From positions 70,341 to 134,340 of the forward strand of contig JAAXKB010000040.1 of the NCBI GenBank assembly GCA_012269545.1: 64,000 nt of DNA, given 5' to 3'. Positions 52,394 to 61,732 of the stretch are shown here, in pieces. Positions within the stretch are counted from its first letter, which is position 1. Every line of letters begins with the position of its first letter. A program made the position numbers and the translations under genes. The DNA is from Gammaproteobacteria bacterium. GTDB lineage: Bacteria > Pseudomonadota > Gammaproteobacteria > Pseudomonadales > Azotimanducaceae. The notes under the pieces are model-generated. The model had not been told where the DNA came from. It searched no databases and saw nothing but the letters and a program-made list of their open reading frames with translations.

Positions 52394-52426
52394 AAAAAAA
52401 ACCCTGAACCAGATACGTCAGGGTTT
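52394..52426 (-). terminator. Intrinsic terminator of the RRM-protein gene
   Basis: A perfect 9-bp stem, AAACCCTGA at 52399-52407 with TCAGGGTTT at 52418-52426, encloses a 10-base loop. On the minus strand the stem is followed by a run of eight T's (complement of 52394-52401). It lies about 65 bases past the stop of the minus-strand RRM gene and should end that transcript cleanly. Confidence 0.85.
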
Positions 52427-52490
52427 CAAGATAGCGTCCCCTGCGAGAACAATCTCCCCAGGACAGCTGTTTTGCGATTAGCTAATCGTC

Positions 52491-52763
52491 TTAGAAGCGT
52501 CGGCCACCGCCGCCACCCGGGCGTTGCTTGCTCTGTGCTTCGTTAACGCGAAGTGCGCGTCCTTTGAAATCCACGCCGTTCAGCGCTTCAATCGCCGCGT
52601 CGGCACCGTCTTCCATTTCGACGAATCCAAATCCTCTTGAGCGCCCTGTTTCGCGATCTGTTATAACAGATGCGGACGCGATACCGCCATGTTCACCGAA
52701 CAATGACTGTAGATCTTCATCGGTGACCGCCCATGCGAGGTTACCTACATATAATTTTTTCAC
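52491..52763 (-). CDS. RNA recognition motif (RRM) RNA-binding protein
   Basis: A 90-residue single-RRM protein with a short glycine-arginine tail (PGGGGGRRF). RNP2 reads LYVGNLAW at residues 4-11, and RNP1 reads RGFGFVEM near 43-50, with FGEHGGIASASVITDRETG between. It resembles cold-induced Rbp proteins of cyanobacteria and small RRM proteins of gammaproteobacteria, probably an RNA chaperone. The start is GTG at 52763, with AAGGAG 12 bases upstream; the frame runs further but would then include the leader. A 5' leader with a UUCG-capped hairpin and a strong terminator frame it as a one-gene unit. Confidence 0.88.
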   Translation of the reverse strand: MKKLYVGNLAWAVTDEDLQSLFGEHGGIASASVITDRETGRSRGFGFVEMEDGADAAIEALNGVDFKGRALRVNEAQSKQRPGGGGGRRF

Positions 52764-52843
52764 AGCTTTTCTTGGCTCCTTGGTTGATAAGCGCTGAGTT
52801 TTTCTCTCTAGGGAGAATTCGACCAATCAAACCTAGAAGCAGA

Positions 52844-52857
52844 AAGACCGAAGTCTT
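52844..52857 (-). promoter_or_regulatory. UUCG-tetraloop hairpin in the RRM mRNA leader
   Basis: On the minus-strand RNA, AAGAC and GUCUU pair around a UUCG loop, an unusually stable small hairpin. It sits about 80 bases before the GTG start, in the likely 5' leader, and a U-rich stretch (CUUUCUGCUUC) follows. It may affect transcript stability or cause partial early termination. Confidence 0.4.
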
Positions 52858-53008
52858 CCAATCCAATCTTTTGGTCTGAGTTATTTTTGTGTCCCCGCGA
52901 GCACTAACATCGCTGGGATTCAAAGCAAACCGAGAAAACCAAAAGGTAAAATCGGGCGAGAACCGCTAGCCTAGGGGATGCCGACCCCAGTCACAAGCCA
53001 TAATTCCT

Positions 53009-53587
53009 TTAGATTTGAGCCGATGTATTCGCGCCGCCCTCAGATTCACCGGTCTGCCGGGCGATCCACTTGCGCCGCATGCGTAAAATCGACTCTTCCT
53101 CCGTGTACTGATGCAGATCAACCAGCGGCACCCAGGCCAGATCTATCGACTCTGCGCTGACCACAAAATCTTCATATTGAGCCCGCAACTGAAAACGCAC
53201 GTCAAAATGCTCGTGCCCTGGATCATCCTTACGGGCTGGAATGGTGTGCACATCAATATCAAAAATTTCGTTGCTGATAAGGACCACAGGCAGGCCGGAT
53301 TCTTCTTCGGCTTCTCTTTTGGCCACCGCCGCGGTATCCGGATCCCCATCACTGTGCCCGCCTAACTGCAGCCACATGTTGAGCTTTCGATGATGGGTCA
53401 GCAGTAACTTGCTTTGGCTGGGATCAAGGAGCCAAGCGGAACCCGTGATGTGGCCCGCCCAACAGTCTCGTTCAAAGCAGTTCGGGTGGTCTTCCAAAAG
53501 GCGATTAAAACGTGCCACTGTGCTTTGTTCATCCGGGTGACGATGGGCATAGCGGGTCAATGCCTCAAGCAGATTGCGTCGATGCAT
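53009..53587 (-). CDS. NUDIX hydrolase
   Basis: A 192-residue hydrolase of nucleoside-diphosphate-linked compounds. Its Nudix box is GGHSDGDPDTAAVAKREAEEESGL split here as GHSDGDP and REAEEESGL: the REUxEE metal-binding core is intact, but the glutamate seven residues before the arginine is a proline, as in some subgroups with GGHxDG. An N-terminal helical extension (about 1-45) precedes the fold, with the C-terminal DLAWVPLVDLHQY segment. The ATG at 53587 begins MHRRNLLEAL; an in-frame start six codons upstream is possible. The substrate is unknown. Confidence 0.85.
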   Translation of the reverse strand: MHRRNLLEALTRYAHRHPDEQSTVARFNRLLEDHPNCFERDCWAGHITGSAWLLDPSQSKLLLTHHRKLNMWLQLGGHSDGDPDTAAVAKREAEEESGLPVVLISNEIFDIDVHTIPARKDDPGHEHFDVRFQLRAQYEDFVVSAESIDLAWVPLVDLHQYTEEESILRMRRKWIARQTGESEGGANTSAQI

Positions 53588-53698
53588 CAGAGTCCTTATT
53601 CTCAATCAAGCCGAAACCTTAGCGCATGTCGACGTGCTATGTGCGGGTAGTTGGTTCGTTTTGCACATCGGATTTTCACCATCATGGAGGAGTAGGAC

Positions 53699-53983
53699 AT
53701 GCTTGCAGTCATTGCGAAGCTAAATGTTATTGCGGGGAAAGAGGAAGAATTTGAAGCGGTCATGCTGGACTTGGCCGCCAAGGTTAACGCCAATGAGCCC
53801 GGCTGCCATTTGTACAAGTTGTGTAAGGATGCGGACGGCGGCTATACCGTCATGGAACTGTACGAAGACGCAGACGCCATGGCCGCCCACGGCGCCTCTG
53901 ATCACTTCAAAGCCGCGGGTGCTGGCTTTAAGGGACTGATGGGCGGCGCCCCAGAAATCATCCGCATGGATGTGGTGGGCTAG
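53699..53983 (+). CDS. Antibiotic biosynthesis monooxygenase (quinol monooxygenase-like)
   Basis: A 94-residue ABM-domain protein with a dimeric ferredoxin-like barrel. It shows LAVIAKLNVIAGKEEEFEAV, a middle NEPGCHLYKLCKD strand-loop and YTVMELYEDADAMAAHGASD, then a HFKAAGAGF helix. Closest by pattern to YgiN/LsrG-like quinol or autoinducer-modifying proteins; the conserved histidine in AAHGASDHF is typical. Cofactor-free oxidation of a small aromatic or dicarbonyl compound is likely. GGAGGAGT precedes the ATG. It has its own promoter space and faces the convergent CobT gene. Confidence 0.85.
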   Translation: MLAVIAKLNVIAGKEEEFEAVMLDLAAKVNANEPGCHLYKLCKDADGGYTVMELYEDADAMAAHGASDHFKAAGAGFKGLMGGAPEIIRMDVVG

Positions 53984-54021
53984 CTCCCAATCTGGCTGGT
54001 CTCGCTCTGTCTGAGCCGAGG

Positions 54022-55833
54022 CTAGCCTTTGACATCAAACAACTCTGCCAACTGATCGGTCATCGCACCTCCCAACTGCTCTGCGTCGGTGATGGTGACC
54101 GCGCGCTTGTAATGGTGCGTTACGTCGTGACCAATCCCGATTGCCACCAACTCTACCGGCGAATGGTCCTCAATCATGCTGATCGCGTACTTGAGGTGCT
54201 GCTCTAAAAAATTGCTCGGGTTCACCAGCAAGGTGGAGTTATCTACCGGCAACCCATCCGAAATCACCATCATTACCTTGCGCTGTTCTGGTCGGGTGAC
54301 AACTCGATTGTGAGCCCAAATCAGGGCCTCACCGTCAATATTTTCCTTTAGCAGCTCTTCGCGCATCATCAAGCCAAGATTCCGGCGCGATCGCGACCAA
54401 GAATCATCTGCGCTTTTGTACACGATATGCCGCAAGTCATTGAGCCGCCCCGGGTTAGCGGGCTTGTTCTCGTTGATCCACGCTTCTCGAGATTCACCAC
54501 CGCGCCAGGCCCGAGTAGTAAAGCCCAAAATTTCCACTCGCACAGAGCATCGCTCCAAGGTGCGTCCCATGATGTCGGCACACATCGCAGCGATGGTTAT
54601 CGAGCGACCGCGCATCGAACCTGAGCTGTCGATCAACAGCGTTACCACGGTGTCCCGAAACTTGGTTTCTTTTTCTTGTTTGTAGGCCAGAGGATTCATC
54701 GGATCGACCACCACCTGGGTCAATCTAGCCGCATCCAATATGCCCTCCTCAAGATCGAACTCCCAAGTGCGATTTTGTTTCGCCATTAGGCGGCGCTGCA
54801 AACGATTGGCAAGTTTGGACGTGGCGTGCTGTAAGGATACTAACTGCTGATCAAGCAGCTGACGCAGGCGCATCAATTCGTCCGGATCGCACAGCTCTTC
54901 CGCCTTGATGATCTCATCAAACCGTTCGGTATAGGCCCGATAGTTATTGTCTACCGGAATGCGACCCGCTTCGTCCGGCATAGGCATTGGCGCTTCGTCA
55001 GGGTCTGACTCCGACGCCGCCTCATCCATGTCCGCATGCGCGTCCATTTCAACCGTTGTGGCCTCGCCGTCGCTGTTTTCTTCGCCGGCAGAGTCGTCGT
55101 CCAACACCACATCTTCAGGACTGAATTCGGAATCCGCCTCTTCCGACTCGTCCATGGTATCCATGTCTTCGGAATTGCTTTCTCTCTCATTAGGATCGGT
55201 CAGATCGACGGGCAAACCTAGGTCGGCAATGATGTTCCGACACAGGCTGGCAAAGGTGTCTTGGTCCTGCACATGATCGCGCAAGGCTTCGATGTGCTCG
55301 CCCGCGTTTTCCATCACATGCTCGCGCCAGTACTGAACCACATGTTCTGCACTTGGCGGCAGTTCCCGCCCGGTGAGCTGTTGCCGCACCAGCAGTCCAA
55401 CCGCCACCGACAATGGCGCGTCGGACTCTGCGGTAATGGTGTCAAATGCCGCCTGCTTGCACTGCACCTCAAGGTGCGCATCAAGGTTTTGCGCAACGCC
55501 CTGCATACGCATAGCGCCGAGGGAGGCGATGCGCGCAGACTCGATCCACTCAAACATTTCCTGCGCCGGACCGCCATCGGGGCTGTACATTGAATGCAGT
55601 CGCGGATTGTGGTGCTTAAACCGCAGGGCAAATTCGTCTCCGACACCGCGCACGGCATCTATTTCATCCTGCTCTGCACCCACGGATGGCAATGGCAATC
55701 GCAACGTGCCGCCGCGGACTACCGGTGGGCCCGCACCAAACGTCACGTCCAGCTCGTCGTCTCCGGCAATTGCCCGAATGGTCGCCGTGGTCGCCCGCTT
55801 GAACGGGTCTAGGGGATTCTCCGCATCTGACAT
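54022..55833 (-). CDS. cobT: Cobaltochelatase CobT-like VWA protein
   Basis: A 603-residue protein of the CobT type. The N-terminal half (about 1-210) is helical; the linker about 215-290 is strongly acidic ([20 protein letters not shown] and similar); the C-terminal von Willebrand A domain has the [18 protein letters not shown] near residue 400 and ends with the [15 protein letters not shown] motif typical of CobT. It forms a ring complex with CobS that drives cobalt insertion by CobN during aerobic B12 synthesis. CobN and other cob genes are not in the window, so the client may be different. cobS lies nine bases upstream on the same strand. Confidence 0.88.
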   Translation of the reverse strand: MSDAENPLDPFKRATTATIRAIAGDDELDVTFGAGPPVVRGGTLRLPLPSVGAEQDEIDAVRGVGDEFALRFKHHNPRLHSMYSPDGGPAQEMFEWIESARIASLGAMRMQGVAQNLDAHLEVQCKQAAFDTITAESDAPLSVAVGLLVRQQLTGRELPPSAEHVVQYWREHVMENAGEHIEALRDHVQDQDTFASLCRNIIADLGLPVDLTDPNERESNSEDMDTMDESEEADSEFSPEDVVLDDDSAGEENSDGEATTVEMDAHADMDEAASESDPDEAPMPMPDEAGRIPVDNNYRAYTERFDEIIKAEELCDPDELMRLRQLLDQQLVSLQHATSKLANRLQRRLMAKQNRTWEFDLEEGILDAARLTQVVVDPMNPLAYKQEKETKFRDTVVTLLIDSSGSMRGRSITIAAMCADIMGRTLERCSVRVEILGFTTRAWRGGESREAWINENKPANPGRLNDLRHIVYKSADDSWSRSRRNLGLMMREELLKENIDGEALIWAHNRVVTRPEQRKVMMVISDGLPVDNSTLLVNPSNFLEQHLKYAISMIEDHSPVELVAIGIGHDVTHHYKRAVTITDAEQLGGAMTDQLAELFDVKG

Positions 55834-55841
55834 AGCGGGCG

Positions 55842-56843
55842 TTATGCGGACTTAAGCGTAATGCCAGCGGTCGCATCGCCCAAGTCTTCGCCCATACAGC
55901 GCTGGTAATACTCGGCGACGATCGCCCGCTCGAGCTCATCACACTTGTTCAAAAACGTCACTCGAAAAGCGAAAGCCACATCGCCGAAAATCTCCGCGTT
56001 CTGAGCCCATGTCAGCACGGTTCGAGGCGACATCACAGTGGACACATCACCGTTAACGAAACCTTTACGGGTGAGATCAGCCACGCTGACCATGTTAGCG
56101 ATGATGCGGCGGCCATCGTCGCTTTGATACGAAGGCACCTTACCTAGCACGATGTTGCTCTCGGCTTCATGCTCCAAGTAGTTCAGCGTAGAGACGATGC
56201 TCCAGCGGTCCATTTGTCCTTGGTTGATTTGCTGAGTGCCATGATACAGACCGGTCGTATCGCCAAGGCCCACCGTATTGGTGGTCGCAAACAAGCGGAA
56301 ATGAGAGTGCGGGGTGATTACCTTGTTTTGGTCCAGCAGCGTCAGTTTGCCTTCAACCTCCAAAATGCGTTGAATCACAAACATCACATCTGGGCGGCCG
56401 GCATCGTATTCGTCAAACACCAAGGCAACCGGATTTTGCAGAGCCCATGGCAGAATGCCCTCGCGAAATTCCGTAATTTGTTTGCCATCCTGCAACACAA
56501 TCGCGTCCTTTCCGATCAGGTCGATACGCGAAATGTGACTGTCCAGATTGACACGAATACACGGCCAATTCAGACGTGAAGCCACCTGCTCAATGTGGGT
56601 AGACTTACCGGTGCCATGATATCCCTGCACCATGACCCGACGGTTGTGGGCAAATCCAGCCAAAATAGCCAACGTCGTATCCCGGTCGAACCGATAGTCC
56701 GGATCCACTTCAGGCACATATTCCGAAGACTCACTAAAGGCCGGCACCGTCAAGTCTTGATCAATACCGAACACCTCACGCACACTTACCTGCGTATCAG
56801 GAGTCATCTGAGGGTTTAATCCCGAAGCTTTGTGATCCTTCAC
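55842..56843 (-). CDS. cobS: Cobaltochelatase CobS-like AAA+ ATPase
   Basis: A 333-residue AAA+ ATPase. Walker A is GYHGTGKST (74-82), Walker B is [17 protein letters not shown] near residue 135, and sensor 1 is [20 protein letters not shown], as in Cob[17 protein letters not shown] near the C-terminus is also diagnostic. The GTG at 56843 has AGGAAGAG upstream. It pairs with cobT immediately downstream. CobS and CobT energise cobalt chelation; here they stand apart from any corrin gene. It is divergent from the histidine phosphatase gene, with 67 bases between. Confidence 0.9.
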   Translation of the reverse strand: MKDHKASGLNPQMTPDTQVSVREVFGIDQDLTVPAFSESSEYVPEVDPDYRFDRDTTLAILAGFAHNRRVMVQGYHGTGKSTHIEQVASRLNWPCIRVNLDSHISRIDLIGKDAIVLQDGKQITEFREGILPWALQNPVALVFDEYDAGRPDVMFVIQRILEVEGKLTLLDQNKVITPHSHFRLFATTNTVGLGDTTGLYHGTQQINQGQMDRWSIVSTLNYLEHEAESNIVLGKVPSYQSDDGRRIIANMVSVADLTRKGFVNGDVSTVMSPRTVLTWAQNAEIFGDVAFAFRVTFLNKCDELERAIVAEYYQRCMGEDLGDATAGITLKSA

Positions 56844-56910
56844 TACTCTTCCTATTTCGAATTACCAAACCAACATTGTAGAGAACCCATAACAAAAGGG
56901 CAGTATAAAG

Positions 56911-57465
56911 ATGGCCATCGTCCAACTTGTCAGACACGGAAAAGCAGCCGCAGGATTTGGCGCACACCCAGATCCCGGCCTCGACGACCTGGGCCGCGCA
57001 CAGGCAGCGGCGGTCGCTAACATGCTGAACGATCAGCACACATCTCATCCCCGATTGCTTTCCAGCCCTTTGGCTCGCGCATACGAAACCGCCCAGACGC
57101 TCGCAGATCACTGGGATGCCCCAATAGGAATCGAGTCTCGGGTCGCGGAAATCCCCTCACCCACCACAGATCTGCAGGCCAGAGCCCAGTGGCTTAGCAC
57201 CGCCATGGCGGGCAATTGGTCAGCCTTGGATGACTCGGTGCAGCACTGGCGGCAAGCCTTGGCGAATTTTTTGCTGGGCTGCGACAGCGACTGCATTATT
57301 TTCAGCCACTATGTGGCCATTAATGCGGCGGTGGGAGCCGCCACAGGCGATGATCGTATGCGCATCTTCAGTCCCGATAATTGCTCGGTGACAACACTCG
57401 ACAATGCGGGCGGCTCACTGCGGGTTGTCGAGCTGGGCAAAGTAGCCGATACCCACATCAACTGA
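56911..57465 (+). CDS. Histidine phosphatase family protein
   Basis: A 184-residue phosphatase of the phosphoglycerate mutase superfamily. The phospho-histidine is in LVRHGKA at about residues 6-12, the arginine in SSPLARAYETAQ, and the second catalytic histidine in IFSHYVAINAAVG near 132. It is compact, like SixA or GpmB-type broad phosphatases. The ribosome binding site before ATG 56911 is weak. It is divergent from cobS, as is CobC/PhpB-type alpha-ribazole phosphatase near B12 genes elsewhere, which gives that role some appeal here. It ends six bases from the convergent holA. Confidence 0.82.
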   Translation: MAIVQLVRHGKAAAGFGAHPDPGLDDLGRAQAAAVANMLNDQHTSHPRLLSSPLARAYETAQTLADHWDAPIGIESRVAEIPSPTTDLQARAQWLSTAMAGNWSALDDSVQHWRQALANFLLGCDSDCIIFSHYVAINAAVGAATGDDRMRIFSPDNCSVTTLDNAGGSLRVVELGKVADTHIN

Positions 57466-57471
57466 GCGCCG

Positions 57472-58476
57472 TTAGCGCCCCTTGAGCTTACGCTGATAAA
57501 AAGAGGGTGGCCGCTGGCCCGACTGTCGGGCCATGGTCAACAACAATTGCTCCAGCCCCAACCACGCATCCCCAATGCGTTGACCCTTGCCCTGCTGATC
57601 CAGCAGGGCACATTCAGCGAGCAACGCCTTGGGTGAAGGCCCGCTCCGAGCAAAGGCTTCCATTGTGCGCGCACGGGCCGGCGGCAATCTACGAGTTTGT
57701 CCCAAGCGGCGCAGCTGACTGGTCAGCGCGCCAAGCACAGCAAATAGACTACCTTTGTCCTCGCGTAAGGAGGCCATAATTTTACTTACCCGAGTCCCCT
57801 GACCGGCCATGGCCGCGTCAATCAAATCAAAGCTATTAAAGCGGGAAGTATCTTCCAGACAGTTCAGCAACATATCTTGGGTGATGGGCTGACTCAGATT
57901 TTGCAGCGCGAGTTTCTCAACCTCCTGTGCAGCTGCCAACAGATTACCTTCAACGCGCTCACACAGCGCCATTAAGGCATCTCGCTCTAGGATCAGCTCA
58001 CGAGATTTGAGCCGCTGATCCAGCCAGGCCGGCAACTCGCGGGGACCCAAGGGCCAGATCAGTACGACCGCACCGGTTGCTTCAATCGCTTTAAACCAAG
58101 CACTGTTGCGCTGTTTAGGCTGCAAACGCTCGGTGCGAATCAACAGCAGGGTTTCTGGGTTGCCAATACTGCCTGCAGCCCAATCGCGCAGTATTTCACT
58201 CGCTTCTTTATCGAACTTAGTGGACGGTATCCGCAGATCCAACACTTTGCGCTCAGCAAATAGCGACATGCTAGCGGCATCGTTCAACACGTCGTGCCAC
58301 TTAAAACCGCTCTCTACATGATGAACGGAGCGTTCGGTGTAGCCCTGCTCCCGAGCTTTGCGGAGTACCGCATCGCAGGCTTCGCCCACCCGCAACGTTT
58401 CCTCTCCGCTAATCAGGTAGATACTGAGCAGCGATTGCTGCAGCGAGGCTTCCAGTTGATCGGTGTTAAGGGGCAT
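57472..58476 (-). CDS. holA: DNA polymerase III delta subunit
   Basis: A 334-residue clamp-loader subunit with the family layout: an N-terminal part LSIYLISGEETLRVGEACDAV, then LRDWAAGSIGNPETLLLIRTERL, LPAWLDQRLKSRELILERDA and the C-terminal collar domain with FDLIDAAMAGQGTRVSKIMASL. It opens the beta clamp for loading onto primed DNA. The ATG at 58476 overlaps the lptE 3' end by 11 bases, so translation is coupled. The order leuS-lptE-holA is conserved among gammaproteobacteria. Confidence 0.94.
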   Translation of the reverse strand: MPLNTDQLEASLQQSLLSIYLISGEETLRVGEACDAVLRKAREQGYTERSVHHVESGFKWHDVLNDAASMSLFAERKVLDLRIPSTKFDKEASEILRDWAAGSIGNPETLLLIRTERLQPKQRNSAWFKAIEATGAVVLIWPLGPRELPAWLDQRLKSRELILERDALMALCERVEGNLLAAAQEVEKLALQNLSQPITQDMLLNCLEDTSRFNSFDLIDAAMAGQGTRVSKIMASLREDKGSLFAVLGALTSQLRRLGQTRRLPPARARTMEAFARSGPSPKALLAECALLDQQGKGQRIGDAWLGLEQLLLTMARQSGQRPPSFYQRKLKGR

Positions 58477-59011
58477 TGCTCTTTACGTCACTTTCGCTGT
58501 CAGCGCTTGCCAGACCTGTCGTGGACCGTGTCAGTACGCTCAGTGCGCGCAGGATTTGGTTGGCTAACGCTTGCCGCACGTCTTGCTCAACGGATGTTTG
58601 CTGCTGATAGCTACCCAGCAGTTGCGACCGATCCATGCGATAGGCCGTGCGCTGGCGCAACAAAATCTCGTCAGCAAGCAGATTACCTTTGCCGTCAAGA
58701 ACGCTCAGCTCCAATGACGCAGTAGAGATGTTTTCAGCCACTCTGAGTTCGGCATTGACGGCCCCGTCTAGGGTTTCGGCCTGAAAGGATGAAATCCGCA
58801 GAGTCACATCAGCAGGCGCTGCCTCGCGGACTCCAGAGCGTTCCAGCGTGGCTTTGAGCACACGCTGAAAATCAGCATACCCCGCGGACTGCTCTTGCTC
58901 GCTTACCAGCCGATAGGTCATGCCCTGAGCCAAACCCGCACCACGCAGCTGAAACCCACACCCTGCGACGGTCATCATAATCACCAGCAAACTTACAGCA
59001 CGGCAGAACAT
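58466..59011 (-). CDS. lptE: LPS-assembly lipoprotein LptE
   Basis: A 181-residue outer-membrane lipoprotein that plugs LptD and helps insert lipopolysaccharide. Its signal peptide ends in the lipobox MTVAGCGFQLRG, with the family's CGFxLRG start after the cysteine, and a YADFQRVLKATLERSGV helix follows, then RVAENISTASLELSVLD and AYRMDRSQLLGSYQQ. The start at 59011 begins this signal peptide; the frame stays open into leuS but is not coding there. It begins five bases after the leuS stop. Low identity is normal for LptE; context makes the call firm. Confidence 0.93.
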   Translation of the reverse strand: MFCRAVSLLVIMMTVAGCGFQLRGAGLAQGMTYRLVSEQEQSAGYADFQRVLKATLERSGVREAAPADVTLRISSFQAETLDGAVNAELRVAENISTASLELSVLDGKGNLLADEILLRQRTAYRMDRSQLLGSYQQQTSVEQDVRQALANQILRALSVLTRSTTGLASADSESDVKSNAP

Positions 59012-59015
59012 CCGC

Positions 59016-61469
59016 TCAGCCCACCACGATATTGACAAGTTTGTTTGGCACGACAATTTCCTTCCGAATGGTCTTGCCTTCGATATGCCGCTGCACATTG
59101 GCATCAGCCTTAGCCGACGCCAATACCCCGGTTTCATCCAAGTCGGCGGCGACGTCGATCTGCCCCCGAACCTTACCGTTCACCTGAACCACCAAGGTCA
59201 AGGAATCTTGTTTCAGCGCCGAATCATCAACCGCCGGCCAGGGATACCCCACCAAGGGCTCGGTCATACCCAAGACCGTCCAAAGCTCGTGCGCAATATG
59301 CGGCGCAATGGGCGAGATAATGAGCACCCCACTGACCCAGGCTTCTTGCACCGCCGCACGGTCAGCATCGTTTGTGGCCTGCGTTTTACCCACAGTGTTC
59401 AGCAGCTCCATGACCGCGGAAACCACCGTATTGAACTGCTGCCGCCGACCGTAGTCGTCGTCCGCCTTCTGCAAAGTCTCATGGGTTTTTCGGCGCAGCG
59501 CCTTACCCTGAGGTGACAGCTGTGCTGCATCTAGGACCGGCACAGGTCCTGTCTCAGCGTGCTCATGCACCATATTCCAGAGGCGCTTTAAAAATCGCGC
59601 GGCTCCATCCAGTCCAGCCTCGCTCCATTCAAAGGATTGTTCCGGCGGCGCAGCGAACATCATCGCAGTGCGCACCGTGTCCGCACCGTAGCGGTCCAAC
59701 AGTTTTTGCGGGTCACCGGCATCGCCCGCAGACTTCGACATTTTCTTGCCGTCTTGCAGAACCATGCCCAACATCATCAGCTTTTTGAAGGGTTCATCCG
59801 CATCCACCAGACCCTCATCGCGCATGAGCTTGAAGTAAAAGCGTGCGTAAAGCAGGTGCAAGATCGCATGCTCAATGCCGCCAACGTAGTGATCGACCGG
59901 CGCCCAAAATTTCGCGCGCTCATCGACCATGGCCTTGGCATCCGGCGAGGCAAAACGCGCAAAGTACCAAGATGATTCCATGAACGTGTCAAAGGTGTCG
60001 GTTTCTCTTCGCGCCGGGCCGGAACACGTCGGGCAGGTCACCTGCAAAAACTCATCCATTTTATGCAAGGGTGAGGAAACACCCTCGAATGTCACTTCCG
60101 TCGGCAGTTCCACCGGCAGATCAGCCTCGGGAACGGGCTGCACGCCGCACGCATCACAGTGAATTACCGGGATGGGGCAACCCCAATAGCGTTGGCGTGA
60201 TACACCCCAGTCGCGCAGTCGATAATTCGTCACAGAGCGGCCGGCCCCCCTGCCCTCAAGTGCGGTGACGATGGCGGCGAAGGCGTCGTCAAATGTTTTG
60301 CCGTCAAACTCGCCCGAATTCACCAACCGGCCTTTTTCAGTAAAAGCGGAAGCGGCAAGATCGCAGGCCTCATCCCCGGTGGGTTCAATCACCTGCACAA
60401 TGTCAATGCCGTACTTTTGCGCAAATTCCCAATCACGCTGGTCGTGGCCGGGCACTGACATCACCGCCCCCGATCCGTATTCCATCAAGACAAAATTAGC
60501 GACCCATACCGGTAAAAGATCACCGGTCAGGGGATGCCGCACCTTCAGCTGGGTAGCGACGCCGGCCTTTTCCATCGTGGCCATATCGGCTTCCGCCGTG
60601 GTGTTCTGTTTGCACTGCTCGATAAATGCCGCAATCTCGGCATCGGTTTCGGCAGCCAATTTCGCCAACGGATGCTCGGCAGCCACAGCGACATAGGTCG
60701 CGCCCAACAGCGTATCGGGCCGAGTAGTAAATACCGTCAAGGTCTGCGCGGGATCGTGCTCGGTAACAAAATCGATTTCGGCACCTTCACTGCGACCAAT
60801 CCAGTTTCGCTGCATGTTTTTAACCGATTCCGGCCAGCCCGGCATGTCGTCCAGTTCGTCCAGCAGTTCTTTCGCGTAGTCGGTGATTTTGAGAAACCAC
60901 TGAGCCATCTCCCGACGCTCAACCACTGCGCCGGAACGCCAGCCCCGGCCATCTACCACCTGCTCGTTCGCCAGCACGGTTTGATCTTCCGGATCCCAAT
61001 TCACTACTGCGTTTTTGCGGTACACCATGCCTTTCTCGTAAAGGCGCAAAAACAACCACTGTTCCCAGTGATAATAGTCGCTGTCACACGTTGCGAACTC
61101 TCTGGACCAATCCATACCGAAGCCTAGGCGCTGCATTTGCGAGCGCATGTAATCGATATTGTCTCGCGTCCATTTTGCCGGCGGGATATTGTGCTTTATC
61201 GCTGCATTTTCTGCGGGCAAACCAAAGGCATCCCAGCCCATGGGGTGCAGGACGTTATAGCCCTTAAGGCGTCGGTAGCGAGCGATAACATCGCCCAAGG
61301 TATAGCAGCGCACATGGCCCATGTGCAGTCTGCCACTGGGGTACGGGAACATGGCCAGACAGTAATATTTTTCACCTGGCCTGTTCTCATCGCCAACAAA
61401 GCAGGCGCTGTGATCCCAGGCTTCTTGGGCTTTTTTTTCAACGATTTGTGGGTCGTACACTGGATTCAT
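59016..61469 (-). CDS. leuS: Leucyl-tRNA synthetase
   Basis: An 817-residue class I synthetase, near the 860 of E. coli LeuS. The HIGH motif is HMGH (49-52) in PSGRLHMGHVRCYTLGD, followed by HPMGWDAFGLPAENAA. The editing domain (about 225-410) contains VFTTRPDTLLGATYVAVA and the HPLTGDLLPVWVANFVLMEYGSGAVM region. The KMSKS motif, KKMSKSAGDAGDPQ, is near 571-584. The ATG at 61469 begins MNPVYDPQIVEKKAQ; an ATG 14 codons upstream lacks this. It heads the leuS-lptE-holA operon. The upstream neighbour is on the other strand. Confidence 0.96.
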   Translation of the reverse strand: MNPVYDPQIVEKKAQEAWDHSACFVGDENRPGEKYYCLAMFPYPSGRLHMGHVRCYTLGDVIARYRRLKGYNVLHPMGWDAFGLPAENAAIKHNIPPAKWTRDNIDYMRSQMQRLGFGMDWSREFATCDSDYYHWEQWLFLRLYEKGMVYRKNAVVNWDPEDQTVLANEQVVDGRGWRSGAVVERREMAQWFLKITDYAKELLDELDDMPGWPESVKNMQRNWIGRSEGAEIDFVTEHDPAQTLTVFTTRPDTLLGATYVAVAAEHPLAKLAAETDAEIAAFIEQCKQNTTAEADMATMEKAGVATQLKVRHPLTGDLLPVWVANFVLMEYGSGAVMSVPGHDQRDWEFAQKYGIDIVQVIEPTGDEACDLAASAFTEKGRLVNSGEFDGKTFDDAFAAIVTALEGRGAGRSVTNYRLRDWGVSRQRYWGCPIPVIHCDACGVQPVPEADLPVELPTEVTFEGVSSPLHKMDEFLQVTCPTCSGPARRETDTFDTFMESSWYFARFASPDAKAMVDERAKFWAPVDHYVGGIEHAILHLLYARFYFKLMRDEGLVDADEPFKKLMMLGMVLQDGKKMSKSAGDAGDPQKLLDRYGADTVRTAMMFAAPPEQSFEWSEAGLDGAARFLKRLWNMVHEHAETGPVPVLDAAQLSPQGKALRRKTHETLQKADDDYGRRQQFNTVVSAVMELLNTVGKTQATNDADRAAVQEAWVSGVLIISPIAPHIAHELWTVLGMTEPLVGYPWPAVDDSALKQDSLTLVVQVNGKVRGQIDVAADLDETGVLASAKADANVQRHIEGKTIRKEIVVPNKLVNIVVG

Positions 61470-61732
61470 GAACTGGGTCTTCTTACTACTCAAATGGGCC
61501 ACAGGGGACAAGGCGACAGGATACCACCTCAGAGGCTAACCACGCGCGTTCCTGACGGGAGATTTCACTTTTCCTCTTTCAGGCGACCTCGCGACAAACC
61601 CAGTCAAATCAAATTTCGAACTACGTCACATAACGTAACAAAACCAAGAAATCTGCTTGGTCAGCGAACGCGCCATCAGGGTTTTATCGTTATTTTAGGC
61701 ACCGTTTGTTAACCAAAACTTCTGGAGATGCC

